Assembly: GCA_020249415.1 (NCBI GenBank)
Contig: JADCFR010000397.1
Span: forward strand, 1-16,800
Source: Roseomonas sp.
GTDB taxonomy: Bacteria; Pseudomonadota; Alphaproteobacteria; Acetobacterales; Acetobacteraceae
Length of the DNA: 16,800 nucleotides
Direction: 5' to 3'
Position 1 is the stretch's first letter; every line of letters starts with the position of its first letter. Under the pieces are notes generated by a model. The model had not been told where the DNA came from and made no database searches. It was given only the letters and a program-made list of their open reading frames with translations. Below, piece by piece: positions 14,369-16,800 of this stretch. Position numbers and translations under genes: made by a program.

Positions 14369-16399
14369 TCAGGCCTTGCGCTGTGATTTTCGCCAATTGA
14401 GGAAGAATACCGGCAACGCCAGCACGGCCCCGGTCAAGGTCATTGGGATATTTGGTGAGATCATCAAAAGCGCCGAAATCACCAGCACGGCCTGGGCGCC
14501 AAATCCCATATGGGTGAAGGCAAAACCTGTCATGCCAATGCCCAAGACCAGCACGCCAATCGCGCAGCTGATGGTGGTGAACAGGAAGTCACCCCAGGTG
14601 AAGCCATCCACCATGATCAGCATCACCGGTGAATAGGCAAAAACAAACGGTACGGTTGCCTTGGCAAGCCCGAGCCGAAAGGCGGTGATGCCCGTGCGAA
14701 ACGGGTTTGAACCGGCTATGCCCGCCGCAGCATAGGCCGCAACACAGACAGGCGGCGTCAGGTCAGCGAGAATTCCGTAATAGAGAATGAAAAGATGCGC
14801 GGCCAGCGGCGGCACACCAAGCTGTTGCACAGCCGGTGCGGCAATCGCCGCCAGCACAATATAGAGCGCTGTCGTTGGAATGCCGCAGCCCATGACAATG
14901 CAGATAAGCGCTACAAAGACCAAAGTCAGGAACAGCGTCAGCCCCTTCATGGAGGCCATGCTGGCGGGTAGCATTTCAACAATGGGACGGAAGAATTCCG
15001 CCGTTTGCGCTGCTGCCTGCGTCACCATGAAGGAAATGCGAAAGCCCGCGCCGGTCAAGGTAACCACACCCACCACAATCCCAACGGCGGCTGCGGCAGC
15101 ACCAACGGCCAGAGCGTAGCGAGAGCCGATATCAAACGCATCCCATAAATCGCGCAGCGTCAGGCGGTTTCGCGGATTGAGGAAACCAACCACGATGCAG
15201 GCCGTGATGCCGGTGAAAGCCGCGAGATAAGGCGTAAAGCCTTCGATGATGACGCCAACCAACAGCACCAAGGGAATGACCGTTGGCCATCCATTCTTGA
15301 TGGTTGGCCAAAGCTTCGGAATTTCAGATTCCGGCATGCCGCGCAGACCAAGCCGCTTGGCTTCGAAATGCACCTGCACAAAAACGCCCCAGAAATGCAT
15401 GAAGGCTGGAATCGCCGCGGCAATCAGCAAGGTTGTCAGAGGAATATTGAGGAATTCAATCATCACAAAGGCCGCCGCCCCCATGATGGGTGGCGTGATC
15501 TGCCCGCCCGCGCTCGCTGCCGCTTCCACCGCGCCGGCGAAATGCGGCTTATAGCCAATGCGTTTCATGGCAGGGATGGTGAGCGAGCCCGTCGTGACGG
15601 TATTCGCAATCGAAGAACCGCTGATACTGCCAAACATGGCAGAAGAAACCACCGCGACCTTGGCTGGCCCGCCCGGATAGCGCCCGGCCACAATCGCCGC
15701 CAGGTCAATGAAGAATTGCCCCAGCCCCATGCGCGTGGCCAGCACACCAAACAGCACGAAGTGAAAAACGAAGGTTGACACCACCTTGACCGGAATGCCG
15801 AAAATGCCTTCCTGCGTCAGATAGACATGGCTGATGAAGCCTTCCCAACTGGCCCCCGGATGCGCCAGTACGCCGCTCAGATGATTGCCGTAAAGCCCGT
15901 AGAGAATAAAAACAATCACAATGGCCGGCAGCACCCAGCCCATGGCGCGGCGTGTCGCTTCCAGCAGCAGCACCACCAGGATGGTGCCCATCACCATATC
16001 GGCGGTATTGGGCATGCCGATGCGGAAGGTCAGTTCATCAAAAATGATGGGCAGATAAAGACAGGCCGCAGCCACCAACAGCGCAAAACCCCAATCATAG
16101 AGCGGTATACCGCCAAAGCTGGGGCCGAAATGGCGCTTGGTGGGGAACATCAGGAAAATCAGTCCAAGCACGGCAGCGACATGGATCGCCTTATGCCAAT
16201 GCTCGGTCAGGATGCCGAAACCCGCCGTATAGTAATGAAAGATCGAAAGGGCGACGAGCAGCGCCGGCACCAGCCGGGCGGCAAAACCTGACAGGTTCCG
16301 GAACTGCAATTCGCTATCATACTTCTTTTCAAGCTCGGCCGCGGCATCGAGGTCGAGCTTGGCTTGGGCGGCCGCGCCGCCATCATTCTTCACGGTCAC
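14369..16399 (-). CDS. TRAP transporter fused permease (4TM/12TM, TAXI type)
   Basis: A 676-residue inner-membrane protein combining the small (DctQ-like) and large (DctM-like) TRAP subunits. A charged cytoplasmic N-terminus (1-35) is followed by many hydrophobic segments. Signature stretches are SISGSSIANTVTTG near 258-271, GGQITPPIMGAAAFVM at 298-313, MGCGIPTTALYIVLAAIAAP near 503-522 and GILADLTPPVCVAAYAAAGI near 542-561. The fused form is typical of systems using a TAXI receptor, and that receptor gene lies just upstream (17-nt gap). TRAP systems use the sodium or proton gradient to import organic acids. The start is GTG at 16399, since an in-frame stop lies three codons upstream, and AAAGGG precedes it; a nearby ATG at 16406 is out of frame. 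Substrate unknown. Confidence 0.92.
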   Translation of the reverse strand: MTVKNDGGAAAQAKLDLDAAAELEKKYDSELQFRNLSGFAARLVPALLVALSIFHYYTAGFGILTEHWHKAIHVAAVLGLIFLMFPTKRHFGPSFGGIPLYDWGFALLVAAACLYLPIIFDELTFRIGMPNTADMVMGTILVVLLLEATRRAMGWVLPAIVIVFILYGLYGNHLSGVLAHPGASWEGFISHVYLTQEGIFGIPVKVVSTFVFHFVLFGVLATRMGLGQFFIDLAAIVAGRYPGGPAKVAVVSSAMFGSISGSSIANTVTTGSLTIPAMKRIGYKPHFAGAVEAAASAGGQITPPIMGAAAFVMIEFLNIPLTTLLIAAAIPAFMHFWGVFVQVHFEAKRLGLRGMPESEIPKLWPTIKNGWPTVIPLVLLVGVIIEGFTPYLAAFTGITACIVVGFLNPRNRLTLRDLWDAFDIGSRYALAVGAAAAAVGIVVGVVTLTGAGFRISFMVTQAAAQTAEFFRPIVEMLPASMASMKGLTLFLTLVFVALICIVMGCGIPTTALYIVLAAIAAPAVQQLGVPPLAAHLFILYYGILADLTPPVCVAAYAAAGIAGSNPFRTGITAFRLGLAKATVPFVFAYSPVMLIMVDGFTWGDFLFTTISCAIGVLVLGIGMTGFAFTHMGFGAQAVLVISALLMISPNIPMTLTGAVLALPVFFLNWRKSQRKA

Positions 16400-16416
16400 G
16401 GCCCATTACCCTTTAC

Positions 16417-16800
16417 TCAGCGCAGGATGCCGGCTTCCCGGTAGAAACGCTCAGCCCCCGGATGGAAGGGCACAACGCCACGGCCTTGCAGCGCATTTTC
16501 CTTGACAATCTCCTTGCCCTTGGCGTGGCCACGATCAAGCAGGCCGCGCGTCACATCAGACCAAAGGGCGCGCGTGACGTTATAGACAAGGTCTTCCGGC
16601 AGGCTGTCTCGCACCACCAGCACAGCACCCACAGTCAGCGTTGGCACATCCGCTTCCAGCCCTTCATAGGCGCTGCGCGGAATGATGCCCTGGCCATAGA
16701 AGGGGGCGCGTTCAATCACGCGCGCTGCCTGAGCGGGCGGAATAGGCAGGAAGCGGCAGCCGGTGCGGCTGCAAAATTCCGTGAAGGCCAGATCGGAAGA
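16417..16800 (-). CDS. TAXI-family TRAP solute receptor, C-terminal part
   Basis: The frame is open to the window edge, giving the last 127 residues of a periplasmic TRAP receptor; the N-terminus with its signal peptide is outside. The pattern CRFLPIPPAQAARVIERAPFYGQGIIP, read in part here, is the usual TAXI arrangement of a Pro-rich segment, a Tyr-containing helix and an I-P motif (key residues around 16690-16755). VGAVLVVRDSLPEDLVYNVT and the closing HPGAERFYREAGI also fit. It would capture a small organic anion (glutamate-like or dicarboxylate in known examples) and hand it to the permease encoded 17 nt downstream. The GTG at 16719 is internal, not a true start. Confidence 0.88.
   Translation of the reverse strand, partial: SSDLAFTEFCSRTGCRFLPIPPAQAARVIERAPFYGQGIIPRSAYEGLEADVPTLTVGAVLVVRDSLPEDLVYNVTRALWSDVTRGLLDRGHAKGKEIVKENALQGRGVVPFHPGAERFYREAGILR

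Noticed and set aside
16376..16406. ATG at 16406 as the TRAP permease start
   Set aside because: It is out of frame with the permease and hits a stop after a few codons; GTG at 16399 is the only in-frame start after the upstream stop.

Overview
The window is a dense, GC-rich (about 60-65% by eye) bacterial chromosome segment. Almost every base is coding, neighbouring genes overlap by 4-11 nt, and the protein families suggest an alphaproteobacterium, most plausibly Acetobacteraceae/Rhodospirillales (Roseomonas-like). That taxonomic placement is an inference from style and gene content, not a proof. No rRNA, tRNA, CRISPR array, insertion sequence or phage gene was seen.

Region 1 (1-8719, all + strand) is one uninterrupted catabolic operon of nine genes. 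The first five are an SDR dehydrogenase (5' end cut off), an ACAD10/11-type acyl-CoA dehydrogenase, an APH-fold phosphotransferase, a small DUF6285-type protein and an acyl-CoA synthetase. Together these match the five enzyme types of the Pseudomonas putida levulinate pathway (LvaD, LvaC, LvaA, LvaB, LvaE), but in a different order. In that pathway a 4-oxoacyl-CoA is reduced to 4-hydroxyacyl-CoA, phosphorylated, and then rearranged by the dehydrogenase-fold enzyme. Four more genes follow: a class III CoA-transferase, two adjacent dissimilar acyl-CoA dehydrogenase subunits (probably one heteromeric enzyme) and a crotonase. They could provide alternative CoA loading and further beta-oxidation. 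The natural substrate is unknown; a 4-hydroxy/4-oxo acid or gamma-lactone is the natural hypothesis.

Region 2 (8720-14356) looks like a small oxygen-responsive cluster. It holds a coiled-coil protein of unknown function, a tandem-domain universal stress protein, and a divergent pair: an FNR-type Fe-S regulator (-) and a beta-CASP metallo-beta-lactamase RNA-processing-type protein (+). TTGAT-N4-ATCAA-like FNR boxes lie before the universal stress gene and in the divergent promoter region, with a weaker one before the coiled-coil gene. The regulator carries both the cysteine cluster and the E-x-x-S-R helix expected to read such sites. Between them on the minus strand sits a two-gene unit, an HMG-CoA-lyase-family enzyme followed by a DUF938 methyltransferase.

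Region 3 (14369-16800, - strand) is a TAXI-type TRAP transporter: the C-terminal part of the solute receptor (running off the window) and a fused 4TM/12TM permease. Its substrate cannot be read from the sequence.
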